From positions 1-64,000 of the forward strand of contig JANOCD010000048.1 of NCBI GenBank assembly GCA_031411995.1: a DNA stretch of 64,000 nt, written 5' to 3'. Origin of the DNA: Rudanella sp031411995 (lineage in GTDB: Bacteria > Bacteroidota > Bacteroidia > Cytophagales > Spirosomataceae). The position numbers and the translations under genes were made by a program. Under the pieces are notes generated by a model. That model worked only from the letters and a program-made list of their open reading frames with translations. It searched no databases and had not been told where the DNA came from. Shown here piece by piece: positions 33,325-42,940 of the stretch. Numbering within the stretch: the stretch's first letter is position 1; every line of letters starts with the position of its first letter.

Positions 33325-34809
33325 CTACCGTTCCAGCTTAAAATTCGGATCAACTGCGGGGCGTTTGGGGTTATTGGCCACGGCCCAGCCTGTGCGATAC
33401 ATCCAACGGGTTACGTTGGTCAGCTTTTTCAGGTCGATGCGGGCCGGTTCGTCTTTGGCGGTGTGATAATCGGGGTGGAGAAGCGTGGTGAAACAAATTG
33501 CCGGGATGCCCGCCCGTGCATAGGGCAGGTGGTCGCTGCGAAAATACCAGCCTTCGGGGTGATCGGGCCGATCCCAGAGTGTGTCGAGTTTGAAGTTGGT
33601 GGTGGCCCGGTTAGCGGCCAACGCCATGTTCACCAAATCGGGCGAGTTGCGGTGCGGAACCTGCGACCCCAGCAGGGCTGCACTGTCGGGGGCATTTCGG
33701 CCAATCATCTCGCCGTTTAGCACTGCCACAATGCTGTTTTTGGGTACGGTTGGATGTTCGGCGTAGTAGCGCGACCCCAGCAGGCCCCGTTCTTCGGCCC
33801 CGTGAAACACAATCAGAACCGACCGCTTGCCGGGTTTCTGCACAAAAGCTCGCCCAATGGCCATGGCAGCCGCACAGCCCGTTGCATTGTCGTCGGCCCC
33901 GTTGAAAATGGAGTCGCCTGCAATGTAAGGTCGCCGGAGGCCGTCGTGATCCTGATGGGTGCTGAACAACACATACTCGTTTTTGAGTGTTGGGTCAGTG
34001 CCGGGTACTTTGGCCACAATGTTGACGGATGGATAGCTGAAACTCTCCACATTCACGACGTTGGTAAACTGTTGATTGGGCTGTTTAACCCAATCCAGTG
34101 CTTTGGCGGGCAACCAGATGGTGGGTGCCTGACTAAAAACCCGCGTGTTGGGGCCACCGGGCAAATCATATCGCCCGGCATCATAACCACCACTCCATCG
34201 CTCAAAAACGGCTTGTGCTGCCGCATCCGATACCACCAAAACGGCCACTGCCCCGGCTTTCATCAACGCGGCCGACCGTTGTTGAATGCCTGTCATCAGG
34301 AAACGCCGGTAGCTAAGTTCCGGTGGGGCACTCCCCGAAAACTGGATCGCTACGGCCTTGCCCTTCACATCAACTTTGGCTAACTCGTCGGGTGTTCCGG
34401 TGCCAACAAACACCAGCGGGGCATCGACAGAGGCAATGGCAGGAGCCAGCACCACCGCATCTTCGCCGTATTCGAGTGTTCGGTTGCCAATGCTCAGGCG
34501 GCTGGTTTCGGAAATTCGGGTGCGTTGCAGGTGGAAAAACTGGAAATACGTACCATCATCACCAGCGGGTTGCAGTCCCGAAGCCCGCAATTGTTCGGCG
34601 ATCCAGACCGAGGCCCGAAGTTCATCGAGCGTGCCGGCCCGGCGACCCCGAAAATGATCGTCCGACAGGTTGAACAGATCGCGTTTAATGTCGGCTTCCT
34701 TGATAGAGGCCATGTTGTCGGGACTGTTGGGAAGTGGTTGGGCGGTGCTAATTAAGGTATTGAACCACAGAAAAGCCCCGGCCAGGGGAAGTAGAAATCG
34801 GTTTCTCAT
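33325..34809 (-). CDS. Secreted M28-family metallopeptidase
   Basis: 494 aa. Signal peptide MRNRFLLPLAGAFLWFNTLISTAQ, a PA-like insert domain (about 120-250) and the M28 zinc-peptidase core. Zinc ligands can be traced: STHQDHDG (about 284), GADDNATG (about 304), HGAEERGLLGS (about 335, catalytic Glu plus ligand) and DYHTAKDE (about 447). The fourth ligand position, usually Asp in NxDMIG, reads NGEMIGRN here, so Glu replaces Asp. Predicted aminopeptidase or dipeptidase in the periplasm or outside. Divergent from the GH20 gene with 135 bp between starts. Confidence 0.92.
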   Translation of the reverse strand: MRNRFLLPLAGAFLWFNTLISTAQPLPNSPDNMASIKEADIKRDLFNLSDDHFRGRRAGTLDELRASVWIAEQLRASGLQPAGDDGTYFQFFHLQRTRISETSRLSIGNRTLEYGEDAVVLAPAIASVDAPLVFVGTGTPDELAKVDVKGKAVAIQFSGSAPPELSYRRFLMTGIQQRSAALMKAGAVAVLVVSDAAAQAVFERWSGGYDAGRYDLPGGPNTRVFSQAPTIWLPAKALDWVKQPNQQFTNVVNVESFSYPSVNIVAKVPGTDPTLKNEYVLFSTHQDHDGLRRPYIAGDSIFNGADDNATGCAAAMAIGRAFVQKPGKRSVLIVFHGAEERGLLGSRYYAEHPTVPKNSIVAVLNGEMIGRNAPDSAALLGSQVPHRNSPDLVNMALAANRATTNFKLDTLWDRPDHPEGWYFRSDHLPYARAGIPAICFTTLLHPDYHTAKDEPARIDLKKLTNVTRWMYRTGWAVANNPKRPAVDPNFKLER

Positions 34810-34944
34810 CGGATTTTATAGGGAACACGCAAGTTGCCGAAAATAGGTGGTATTGCGCTCCATTTGAAAGCCAATCCACTCAATGGCACATGCAAAATCG
34901 CCTTAAAATTACGTTGTTTGCGTATTCGTTCAATAAACCTCATA

Positions 34945-36828
34945 ATGACTCTTCGCCCACTTACCCTATTCCTCGCGGCCCTGTTCAGCACAGCCGCCCT
35001 TGCCCAACAGCAGCCCATTTCCATTATTCCTCAGCCAGTTTCAGTGCAGGCCCAGCCTGGCACGTTTCGGCTTACTAAAATCACCAGCGTTCACTATGGG
35101 CAGCTACCGGCGCAGTATGCCGCCGATGCACTCGTTAAGAAACTGAATCAGGCCACAGGCTATGCCCTCCGCGCTATTCCCGGCGACAAGGGGGCCATTC
35201 AGTTTACCATCAACACCACCCCCGACCCCGCACTTGGGTCAGAAGGCTACACCCTCAATGCTACCCCTAAGCAGGTAATCATCAAAGCAAACCAACCAGC
35301 GGGCTTGTTCTACGGAATGCAGTCGCTGGTGCAGTTGCTACCCAAAGAAATTGAAGGAGCAAAAGCAGCTTCGGTAGCCTGGACGATTCCGGCGGTAAAA
35401 ATCACCGACCAACCGCGCTTTGGCTGGCGGGGTATTATGCTCGATGTGAGCCGGAATTTCTTCACCAAAGAAGAAGTCAAACGGTACATCGACCAGTTGG
35501 CCGCCCTCAAATACAATACCTTTCACTGGCACCTGACCGACGACAATGGCTGGAGAATCGAAATCAAGTCCTTGCCTAAACTGACCGAAATTGGGGCCTG
35601 GCGCGTTGAGCGGGCCGGTAAATTCGGCAGTCGAGAAGCTCCTAAACCGGGCGAACCAGCCAAAGTGGGTGGCTTTTATACCCACGAAGATATTCGGGAG
35701 GTGGTGCAGTATGCCGCCGACCGCTATGTGACCATTGTGCCGGAAATCGACGTGCCGGGCCACAGCATGGCAGCATTGGCGGCCTACCCCGAACTGAGTT
35801 GTACCAAAGCGCAGGTGATGGTAAACCCCGGCACGGCGTTCTCGGAATGGTATGGCAACGGCACCTTTAAGATGCTGGTAGAGAATACGTTGAATCCCTC
35901 CGACGAAAACGTGTATGCCTTCATGGACAAAGTACTGACGGAGGTTGCCGCGCTGTTTCCGGGCCAATATATTCACGTGGGGGGCGACGAATGCTACAAG
36001 GGCTATTGGGCCAATGACCCCGGTTGTCAGGCATTGATGAAGAAACTGAACCTTCACCATGTCGAAGATTTGCAGGGTTATTTTATGGAACGAGTCGCCA
36101 AAATTGTACAGGCCAAAGGCAAAAAGATGGTTGGCTGGGACGAGATTCTGGAAGGTGGCGTTCCGGGCGATGCCACCGTAATGAGCTGGCGGGGTGTGAA
36201 AGGCGGCATCGAAGCGGCTCAGGCAGGCCATAATGTGGTGATGACTCCAACAACCTTTGCCTACATCGACTACAATCAGGGCGATGCCACCATCGACCCA
36301 CCCATTTATGCTTCTCTCCGCGCCCGCAAAAGCTACAGTTTCGAGCCTGTCCCCGACGGCGTTGACCCCAAACGAATTCTGGGTGGTCAGGGTAACCTCT
36401 GGACGGAGCAAATCCCGACGATGCGCTACGCAGAATACATGAGCTATCCCCGCGCCTGGGCCTTATCGGAGGTATATTGGTCGCCGAAGGAAGCCAAAAA
36501 CTGGGCGGCCTTTGTGCCACGGATGGAAAACCGCTTCGGTCGGGCTGACATGGCGGGTATCAATTATTCAAAAGCGATTTATGATGCCATCATCCGCACC
36601 AGCACCAAAGACGGAAAACTGATGCTCGAACTGGAAGGCGAAATCCCCGGTCTGGACATTTTCTACTCCATCGACGACACCATGCCCGACCAGTTTTCAC
36701 CCCGTTACAGCGGCCCCGTTGCCCTCCCCGATGGCCCCATCAATCTCCGCGTGATTACCTACCGGGCAGGCAAACCAATCGGGCACTTGATCACGCTGAA
36801 ACGGGAAGATTTAGTGAAACGGCGGTAA
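34945..36828 (+). CDS. Beta-N-acetylhexosaminidase, GH20
   Basis: 627 aa from ATG 34945 (MTLRPLTLFLAALFSTAALAQ, signal peptide). N-terminal GH20b domain (IIPQPVSVQAQPGTF to LPKEIEG), then the GH20 barrel: GWRGIMLDVSRNFF, FHWHLTDDNGWRIEI, and the catalytic Asp-Glu pair in HVGGDECYKGYW (about residue 346); VGWDEILEGG and GGQGNLWTEQIPT follow. A C-terminal segment (FYSIDDTMPDQFSPRYSGP) is of the chitobiase-C type. Cleaves terminal GlcNAc/GalNAc from chitin-like or glycoprotein glycans, in the periplasm or outside. Ends three bases before the convergent SGNH gene. Confidence 0.95.
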   Translation: MTLRPLTLFLAALFSTAALAQQQPISIIPQPVSVQAQPGTFRLTKITSVHYGQLPAQYAADALVKKLNQATGYALRAIPGDKGAIQFTINTTPDPALGSEGYTLNATPKQVIIKANQPAGLFYGMQSLVQLLPKEIEGAKAASVAWTIPAVKITDQPRFGWRGIMLDVSRNFFTKEEVKRYIDQLAALKYNTFHWHLTDDNGWRIEIKSLPKLTEIGAWRVERAGKFGSREAPKPGEPAKVGGFYTHEDIREVVQYAADRYVTIVPEIDVPGHSMAALAAYPELSCTKAQVMVNPGTAFSEWYGNGTFKMLVENTLNPSDENVYAFMDKVLTEVAALFPGQYIHVGGDECYKGYWANDPGCQALMKKLNLHHVEDLQGYFMERVAKIVQAKGKKMVGWDEILEGGVPGDATVMSWRGVKGGIEAAQAGHNVVMTPTTFAYIDYNQGDATIDPPIYASLRARKSYSFEPVPDGVDPKRILGGQGNLWTEQIPTMRYAEYMSYPRAWALSEVYWSPKEAKNWAAFVPRMENRFGRADMAGINYSKAIYDAIIRTSTKDGKLMLELEGEIPGLDIFYSIDDTMPDQFSPRYSGPVALPDGPINLRVITYRAGKPIGHLITLKREDLVKRR

Positions 36829-36831
36829 GAA

Positions 36832-37656
36832 TCAAAACTTCCTCAATACCTTTTCTAACCGTTTGGTAATCACGGCATAGCCTTTGTCCGACGGGTGCAA
36901 GCCATCATACGTCATGTTTATGGCCTCAACGGGATACGGGTATTCGTCAGTTTCGGTGTTGAACGGGACATCAATAAACGCTGGATAGCGGTAGTTGATG
37001 TAAGCTCCTGTTTTTGGGTCTTTCAACCGTTTGTAGTTGACGAGTTTCTCATGTCTCAGTTGTTTTGTGTGGTACAAATCAACCACGGGAAACGATTCTA
37101 AGCGGCCAATGGAGTCGATGGCGTTGGCAAACGATTCGAGAAACTGCCCATTTTTGGCCTTGTAAGAGCCGTAGGCGTTGTTTTTATGGTTGGTGATGTA
37201 CACAAAATCGACCCGCTGCATAGGCGTAATCAACACGATTTTGGCTTCCGGGTTAAGGCTGCGGAGCTTGTCAACAATGGTGCGAAACGACCCATATACG
37301 GTCGTATTGCCGGTCTTATTCTGGTAGTCTGTCAACGCTCCCAACGGTCTGCCACCCCACCAGTCGTTGGTGCCCAGAAATATAGAGTACACATCGGCCT
37401 TGGTTAAGCCCAGTTTGTCAATCTCCGTGGCAATTCGGATGGCCGTCCAGCCATTATGCCCCTGATTAGTGTAGTGAACGTTAGGAAGTTTTTCCGCAAT
37501 TCGGGTCATGTAGCCCTTCGTAATCCGGTTGCCGGTTTCGTTGGGATGATCGTTCAAATAGGTGATCGAGTCGCCAATGGCCACCCAGGTCAGGTCTTTG
37601 GGTTTGAATGAGGTAGTGAGGCCAATGATAGCCAGGAACAGGAATAGCTTTTTCAT
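36832..37656 (-). CDS. Secreted SGNH/GDSL-family hydrolase
   Basis: 274 aa. Short signal peptide MKKLFLFLAIIGLTTSF. Block I WVAIGDSITYLND (nucleophile Ser), Gly block GHNGWTA, Asn block FLGTNDWWGG, and the catalytic Asp-His in YDGLHPSDKGYAVI. Typical lipase/acyl-esterase fold; substrates may be acetylated sugars given the neighbouring GH20 gene, but this is inference. Convergent with GH20, three bases apart. Confidence 0.92.
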   Translation of the reverse strand: MKKLFLFLAIIGLTTSFKPKDLTWVAIGDSITYLNDHPNETGNRITKGYMTRIAEKLPNVHYTNQGHNGWTAIRIATEIDKLGLTKADVYSIFLGTNDWWGGRPLGALTDYQNKTGNTTVYGSFRTIVDKLRSLNPEAKIVLITPMQRVDFVYITNHKNNAYGSYKAKNGQFLESFANAIDSIGRLESFPVVDLYHTKQLRHEKLVNYKRLKDPKTGAYINYRYPAFIDVPFNTETDEYPYPVEAINMTYDGLHPSDKGYAVITKRLEKVLRKF

Positions 37657-37725
37657 GAGATCAGATTTCGGAGTAAGCGTAACGACTAGTGAAAGATCAT
37701 TCTTGGCCCCCTTTACTAGTTTTCC

Positions 37726-38181
37726 TCACGTTATCTCCACCACCTCATACCCCATTTTATTGAACACCACCATCTCCCCAACGTGCTTCCCCGTGAGCAA
37801 CGCACCAATGGGTGAGGCCACCGAAACGGCGAAATAATCGGCCCCATCGTAGGTGAGTTTGCCCGCACTGATGGCCAGAAAAAACGTACCCCGTGAGGTC
37901 TGCACAAGGCTGCCCGGCACGACTACGGATGTGGTGGTGTTGGGATTTATTTTTTCCAGATCGGCCAGCATTCGTTTGGCATCGGCCAGGAGTTGGGCGT
38001 GTCGGTCGCGTTCGAGTTGGGCCATTGCCCGGCCTGTTTCATACTTATCCCCCGCCGAACTTTTCGACTCCGAGTTAGCCGACTCCTGAGCCGATTGCAT
38101 GGCTTCGGTAGCCGTTCGGATTCGCTCCTGCACATAGGCGAGGCATTGGGCGTAAAGAGCCTGTTTTATTACACTATTCAT
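37726..38181 (-). CDS. GreA/GreB-family C-terminal-like protein
   Basis: 151 aa. The N-terminal helical hairpin (ALYAQCLAYVQERIRTATEA, ESKSSAGDKYETGRAMAQLERD) and the C-terminal part GSLVQTSRGTFFLAISAG, then VSVASPIGALLTGKHVGEMV fit a short GreA/GreB-like protein found throughout Bacteroidota, sometimes labelled '3-oxoacyl-ACP synthase' by error. The GKHVGE segment matches the GreA FKBP-like domain. The N-terminal coiled coil is shorter than in GreA. Role: probably RNA-polymerase binding; not proven. Confidence 0.8.
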   Translation of the reverse strand: MNSVIKQALYAQCLAYVQERIRTATEAMQSAQESANSESKSSAGDKYETGRAMAQLERDRHAQLLADAKRMLADLEKINPNTTTSVVVPGSLVQTSRGTFFLAISAGKLTYDGADYFAVSVASPIGALLTGKHVGEMVVFNKMGYEVVEIT

Positions 38182-38305
38182 TGAGTAGATTTATCTGAAC
38201 AACTGGATAATCCGGTATGTTGGGCAAGAGAAGTTGGATGCATAGTTAGGCAAGTCTAACGTCCCGTATCCAATATCCTAACGTTTTTTATTGCGTACTA
38301 CGACT

Positions 38306-39337
38306 ATGAGCAACTTTTTGAAGCGTTTCTACAATAGCCTTTTCGCCGACTCCATACCAATGACTACTGAACCGGATAGTCCTGAGAACAAAGGTTTTTT
38401 TGCCAACGCATGGATCGTTTTACGCGATTCATTCAACGGTTTCATGGACGACCGCTGTCTAAAATTGAGTGCGGCTCTGGCTTATTACACCATTTTTTCG
38501 TTGGCTCCTCTTTTAGTACTGGTCATGTCGCTGGCGAGTGTATTTCTCGGAGAAGAAGCCATTCGTGGTCAGATCTTTGGCCAGATCAACGGGTTGGTCG
38601 GTAACGAAGCGGCCAAACAGATTCAGGACATGATCAAGAATACGAGCTTGTCGGGTAAAACCAGCACGGCCCTTGCTGTTGGCATTGTTACATTGCTGAT
38701 TGGTGCTACCAGCATCTTTGTCGAGATTCAGGATTCGGTCAATCTGATTTGGCGAGTGAAAGCAAAACCAAAACAAGGCTGGCTTAAACTACTGAAAGAC
38801 AGGCTACTATCTTCATCATTAGTGGTCAGTCTAGGATTTTTGCTCCTGGTATCCCTGGTAGTCAATGGTATTGTGCTGGCCTTGAGCGATCAGTTAACCC
38901 GTTTTCTGCCCGGCCTGGGGGTTTATATTATCAGTGGGATCAATTTCGCCATTAGCACAGCCGTAGTTGCCCTGTTATTTGGTGTTATTTTCAAAGTGCT
39001 GCCTGATGCCAAAATTGCCTGGAAAGATGTGCGTTTGGGTGCCCTGTTCACGGCCCTACTTTTCATGCTCGGACGCTATGTAATCGGTTTATATATTGAT
39101 ACTACCGGTACTGAATCAACCTATGGCGCGGCTGGGTCCATGATCGTTATCTTGACGTGGATCTACTACACAGCAGCCATTCTATATTTCGGGGCTGAAT
39201 TTACACTGGCCTATGCCAATCATTTCGGCGTTAAAATCGCCCCTGCCAAAAATGCCGTTTATGTGGAGCAAACCGAACGGGAGCGCGAGGTATCAACCAT
39301 ACCTACAGAGAAGAAAGTGGAACAGGCAAAAAGTTGA
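38306..39337 (+). CDS. YihY/BrkB-family inner-membrane protein
   Basis: 343 aa from ATG 38306. After a cytoplasmic N-terminus the family core begins SFNGFMDDRCLKLSAALAYYTIFSLAPLLVLVMSLA, with six membrane helices and the conserved C-terminal GRYVIGLYI, TESTYGAAGSMIVILTWIYYTAAILYFGAEFTLAYA. Known: BrkB/YihY proteins (formerly 'ribonuclease BN') are membrane proteins of poorly defined transport function. A charged tail (about 315-343) follows. Starts 98 bp before glgX. Confidence 0.93.
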   Translation: MSNFLKRFYNSLFADSIPMTTEPDSPENKGFFANAWIVLRDSFNGFMDDRCLKLSAALAYYTIFSLAPLLVLVMSLASVFLGEEAIRGQIFGQINGLVGNEAAKQIQDMIKNTSLSGKTSTALAVGIVTLLIGATSIFVEIQDSVNLIWRVKAKPKQGWLKLLKDRLLSSSLVVSLGFLLLVSLVVNGIVLALSDQLTRFLPGLGVYIISGINFAISTAVVALLFGVIFKVLPDAKIAWKDVRLGALFTALLFMLGRYVIGLYIDTTGTESTYGAAGSMIVILTWIYYTAAILYFGAEFTLAYANHFGVKIAPAKNAVYVEQTEREREVSTIPTEKKVEQAKS

Positions 39338-39434
39338 TTAAACTGGTCATACCCCTAAACCCCTACTCCAAAACATTTTTTCTGCACACGCAGTTAAAAG
39401 TAAGCGATAAAGTCATTTTACGCTTCACAACGTT

Positions 39435-41570
39435 ATGAGCGATTCTAAAGTATCGGCGAACCCTGCCCAAACAACAGCAGCTACCTCGCCAGATAACTAC
39501 ACAACCAAACCGGGCAAACCCTATCCACTTGGGGCCACACCCGACAGCGAAGGCACCAACTTTGCTCTCTTCAGCGGAAACGCAACGGCCGTTTACCTCT
39601 GCCTGTATGACCCCCAAAAGCCTGACCACGAGATTGTTAGCATTCCCGTGACGGAACACACCGAGTTGGTATGGCATATTCATGTGGCCGACATTGGCCC
39701 CGGCCAACTATATGGATACCGGGTCGATGGCCCCTACGACCCCGAAGAAGGGCAATATTTTAACCCTTACAAAGTCCTGCTCGACCCCTACGCCCGGGCT
39801 ATCCATGCGCCACTCAACCATGACGATTCATTTTTGGGTTACGACCTGAAAGAAGAAGGCGAACACCGGGTGCTGTCAATGGACACCAAAGACAGCGGCC
39901 CCACAATGCCAAAGAGCGTGGTGATCGACCCGAATTTTGACTGGGACGAGGATCAGGCACCACAAATTCCGATGTCCCGCTCGGTGATTTATGAAGTTCA
40001 CGTAAAGGGCTTTACGCAGCAACATCCTACCATTGCGCCCGAAATTCGGGGAACGTATGCGGGCATGGCGACTCCCGAAAGCATTGACTACCTGAAAAAG
40101 CTAGGCGTTACCGCCGTTGAATTGTTGCCGATTCACCAGTTCACCAACGAAAGCTATTGGGGCTACAATTCCATTGGCTTTTTCGCTCCGCAGAACACCT
40201 ATTCGTCTTCCGGGATGATGGGGCAGCAGGTGACGGAGTTCAAAGAAATGGTGAAGGCGTTCCACAAGGCGGGTATCGAAGTCATTCTCGACGTGGTTTA
40301 TAACCATACCGCCGAGGGCAACCAAATGGGGCCAACGCTCTCGATGAAAGGCATCGACAACCGGGCCTATTATCGGCAGGTGGAAGACAACCCGATCTAT
40401 TTCAACGATTTCACCGGCACTGGCAACACCCTCGACCTGACCCACCCGCGCACCCTTCAGTTAGTGATGGACAGTTTGCGTTATTGGGTGACGGACATGC
40501 ACGTAGATGGGTTCCGGTTCGATTTGGCCTCGGCCCTGATCCGCGATGAACTCGAAGCGGGCCGGGTGTCGTCGTTTTTAGATGCGGTGGCGCAGGACCC
40601 GATTCTGGCACAGGTAAAACTGATTGCCGAGCCTTGGGATATTGGTTCGTACCACGTTGGCGAGTTCCCGATTAGTTGGGCTGAGTGGAATGGTAAATAC
40701 CGCGATTGCGTGCGGAAATTCTGGAAAGGAGACGAACATCAGGCTCTTGAACTGGGCTACCGGGTGCTGGGCAGCCCCGATTTGTATGGCAATGATGGCC
40801 GTTCGCCCGGCAACAGTGTGAACTTCATTACGGCACACGACGGCTTCACCCTCAACGATTTAGTAAGCTATAACGAAAAGCACAACGACGCAAACGGCGA
40901 AAACAACAACGACGGAGCCAACGACAATGAAAGCTGGAACCACGGCATCGAAGGACCAACCGACGACCCGGTGATCAATGACCTCCGCGAGCGGCAGAAA
41001 CGTAATTTCATGACTACCCTGCTTATGAGTCAGGGAACGCCGATGATTGTGATGGGCGATGAGTGCGGCCTGACGCAGAACGGCAATAACAACGTCTACA
41101 ATCAGGACAATGAACTGAGCTGGATGAATTGGAATTGGGACGAACGGCAGCAGCAGTTTTTCGATTTCACCAGTCAGGTTGCGGCCCTTCGTCAGCAAAT
41201 GCCCCTCTTGCGTCGGCGCAAATTCTACACTACCGACGAAGTAATGTGGATTCGGCCCGACGGCAAACAAATGAACGATGGCGACTGGCACAATGGCACC
41301 ACCCGTTGCGTTGGCCTACACATAAAAGGTGATCAGGTGACCGAACAGGAAGAAGATGGAACGATGGTGGCTCCCGATCACCTGTTCTGGATCATGAACT
41401 CCTACTGGGAGGATCTGCCCTTCACCCTGCCTGGGCCGGGCCGTGGTCACCATTGGGCAGTTGTGGTGAATACCTTCGACGGTACTATAAACCAACGGGG
41501 AAATAAAATTACGGTTAAGGGACCCTTCACGATTCCGGCCCGCTCGTCGGTGCTATTGAAGGTGGTTTAG
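39435..41570 (+). CDS. glgX: Glycogen debranching enzyme GlgX (GH13 isoamylase type)
   Basis: 711 aa. N-terminal CBM48 domain (PLGATPDSEGTNFALFSGNA) and GH13 barrel. Conserved regions: VILDVVYNHTAEG, VDGFRFDLAS (nucleophile Asp, about 360), LIAEPWD (acid Glu, about 398) and FITAHDGFTLNDLVSYNEKHN (transition-state Asp, about 467). Debranches alpha-1,6 linkages in glycogen or limit dextrins in the cytosol. No glycogen operon neighbours are present. Transcription probably ends in the long hairpin at 41589-41640. Confidence 0.96.
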   Translation: MSDSKVSANPAQTTAATSPDNYTTKPGKPYPLGATPDSEGTNFALFSGNATAVYLCLYDPQKPDHEIVSIPVTEHTELVWHIHVADIGPGQLYGYRVDGPYDPEEGQYFNPYKVLLDPYARAIHAPLNHDDSFLGYDLKEEGEHRVLSMDTKDSGPTMPKSVVIDPNFDWDEDQAPQIPMSRSVIYEVHVKGFTQQHPTIAPEIRGTYAGMATPESIDYLKKLGVTAVELLPIHQFTNESYWGYNSIGFFAPQNTYSSSGMMGQQVTEFKEMVKAFHKAGIEVILDVVYNHTAEGNQMGPTLSMKGIDNRAYYRQVEDNPIYFNDFTGTGNTLDLTHPRTLQLVMDSLRYWVTDMHVDGFRFDLASALIRDELEAGRVSSFLDAVAQDPILAQVKLIAEPWDIGSYHVGEFPISWAEWNGKYRDCVRKFWKGDEHQALELGYRVLGSPDLYGNDGRSPGNSVNFITAHDGFTLNDLVSYNEKHNDANGENNNDGANDNESWNHGIEGPTDDPVINDLRERQKRNFMTTLLMSQGTPMIVMGDECGLTQNGNNNVYNQDNELSWMNWNWDERQQQFFDFTSQVAALRQQMPLLRRRKFYTTDEVMWIRPDGKQMNDGDWHNGTTRCVGLHIKGDQVTEQEEDGTMVAPDHLFWIMNSYWEDLPFTLPGPGRGHHWAVVVNTFDGTINQRGNKITVKGPFTIPARSSVLLKVV

Positions 41571-41588
41571 TTAAGGTGGTATAGTTCA

Positions 41589-41640
41589 GCATTTAAACAA
41601 TGAAAGCGAGCCTCTCGGCTCGCTTTCATTGTTTAAATGC
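41589..41640. terminator. 24-bp perfect inverted repeat, probable bidirectional terminator
   Basis: A 24-bp arm (41589-41612) is fully complementary to 41617-41640 around the 4-nt loop TCTC; the core is AAAGCGAGCC/GGCTCGCTTT. It lies 18 bp after the glgX stop and contains the last codons and stop (41626-41628) of the convergent DUF3891 gene. Stem length is about twice that of a usual terminator. Confidence 0.8.
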
Positions 41641-42351
41641 CCAGGTCAGCTCATTAATTGCTGTTTCATTCAAGGCGGTGTACAACTCCTTATCGTCCTC
41701 AAAAGCCAGTTGGGTGAGTTGGAATGCCTCAATGTGTACCTCAAATTGCTTACGATCAAAAGGCCACGGGTCAAGACCGACGGTGCCATCCTGTCGCTGA
41801 AAAATGTAGTAGGGCGTTCCATCCGGCCCTTTGCTTACCTCTAAGCGACGTTCTTCAATTTGTAATAAATCCCGGCAAAGCACCAGTGAGAGCGCGTCGC
41901 ACCATTGCAGGAAATCATAGGCGTAGCGAGCCTCGGCAACAGTAGCTCCATATTGTTTGCGCCATTTGCTCTGGTTGGTTTTTTGCTGATCCAGAAACTC
42001 GTTTAAAGCCGGGTCTTCTCCGCGTTTCTCTTCATACAAAAATGTGGTGTGCATCGACAGCATCAGCGCGTTCCAGCGACTCTTTTCCAGACCAATCTGA
42101 ATCATGTTTTTGACCTGCTCAACCGAATAACTCGCTACCCGAAAACCAAGAGGTGCGCCCGTTTCGGTCAGGTGATTGCGGCCCTCCCAGGCATCCTGTC
42201 CATCGTCATGTTCAGATAAAGCGACCAGTGTCTCGGCCCAGCGAACGGGCCGTTTTTCGGGTTTCCAGTGCAAGGCCAACTGAATTGCAAGTAATCCGTG
42301 CGCCTGCTGGTGAATAAATTGCCAGCCGGTTTGCGTGGGTTTCACAATCAT
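41626..42351 (-). CDS. DUF3891 family protein
   Basis: 241 aa. GWQFIHQQAHGLLAIQLALHW, VALSEHDDGQDAWEG, SMHTTFLYEEKRGEDPALNEFLDQQ, WCDALSLVLCRD and VGLDPWPFDRKQFEVHIEA match the DUF3891 family. The His and Asp residues in QQAHG, SEHDDG and MHTT suggest an HD-like metal centre, but activity is unknown. The start overlaps the stop of the upstream FMN-binding gene by one base. C-terminal codons lie inside the 24-bp inverted repeat. Confidence 0.82.
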   Translation of the reverse strand: MIVKPTQTGWQFIHQQAHGLLAIQLALHWKPEKRPVRWAETLVALSEHDDGQDAWEGRNHLTETGAPLGFRVASYSVEQVKNMIQIGLEKSRWNALMLSMHTTFLYEEKRGEDPALNEFLDQQKTNQSKWRKQYGATVAEARYAYDFLQWCDALSLVLCRDLLQIEERRLEVSKGPDGTPYYIFQRQDGTVGLDPWPFDRKQFEVHIEAFQLTQLAFEDDKELYTALNETAINELTWAFKQ

Positions 42352-42854
42352 TAGTTATATATTTTCTTGTTCTCCCCTTCCTTATAGGTATCGCCTGTGA
42401 CGGCGGCACGGGCCATTTCGAGGAAACGAATCATCCGGCTCGATGTGGAATCCCAGTATTCGGCCATGTTGGTATGCACTTTCAGGAGCGTTAATTCGGG
42501 ATCGTCTTTGCCTTCGGGAAACCAGGGTTTGGCCGCTGCCGACCAGAGTTCATCAATTTTGGCCCGATCATACAGCTCCTGTGCCGACCCACTGATGGAG
42601 ACATACGACGAGTCACCCGTTTCGGCAAAACTAATGTTGACCTGCCGCTCGTGGCTTTCGATCTGATCAACTTTGGGGGAGCTTTTTTTGGTAAAAAACC
42701 ATAAGGTTCCGTCTTCATCCATTTGTTGAACAGCCATTGGGCGGCTCACCAGATGCCCGCCTTCGTCAACGGTTGTCATCATGGCAATTCGGATGTCTTC
42801 CACCATTTCTTTGACCTTCGACAGGTCTTTGTTCTTCTGTTGCTGCGTTTCCAT
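42351..42854 (-). CDS. Pyridoxamine 5'-phosphate oxidase-like general stress protein (FMN-binding)
   Basis: 167 aa. RIAMMTTVDEGGHLVSRPMAVQQMDEDGTLWFFTKKSSPKVDQI is the split-barrel flavin-binding start, followed by VNISFAETGDSSYVSISGSAQ and AKPWFPEGKDDPELTLLKVHTNMAEYWDSTSS, the layout of general stress protein 26-type proteins. Not a true PdxH. Upstream member of a two-gene unit with DUF3891. Confidence 0.9.
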   Translation of the reverse strand: METQQQKNKDLSKVKEMVEDIRIAMMTTVDEGGHLVSRPMAVQQMDEDGTLWFFTKKSSPKVDQIESHERQVNISFAETGDSSYVSISGSAQELYDRAKIDELWSAAAKPWFPEGKDDPELTLLKVHTNMAEYWDSTSSRMIRFLEMARAAVTGDTYKEGENKKIYN

Positions 42855-42940
42855 AACGTGTTTGTTTGTGGGGTATAACTACAAATGGCGGGCAGATGGT
42901 TTAAAAAAACCAGCCACCCGCCAGAGGAAGGTATCCAAAC

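Noticed and set aside
35338..36411. 357-codon minus-strand frame in the GH20 gene
   Set aside because: The + strand encodes all GH20 catalytic motifs; the frame is a shadow rich in His/Gly/Val.
37726..38181. 3-oxoacyl-ACP synthase
   Set aside because: A label sometimes attached to these short proteins; the sequence has no ketosynthase motifs and fits GreA/GreB-like proteins.
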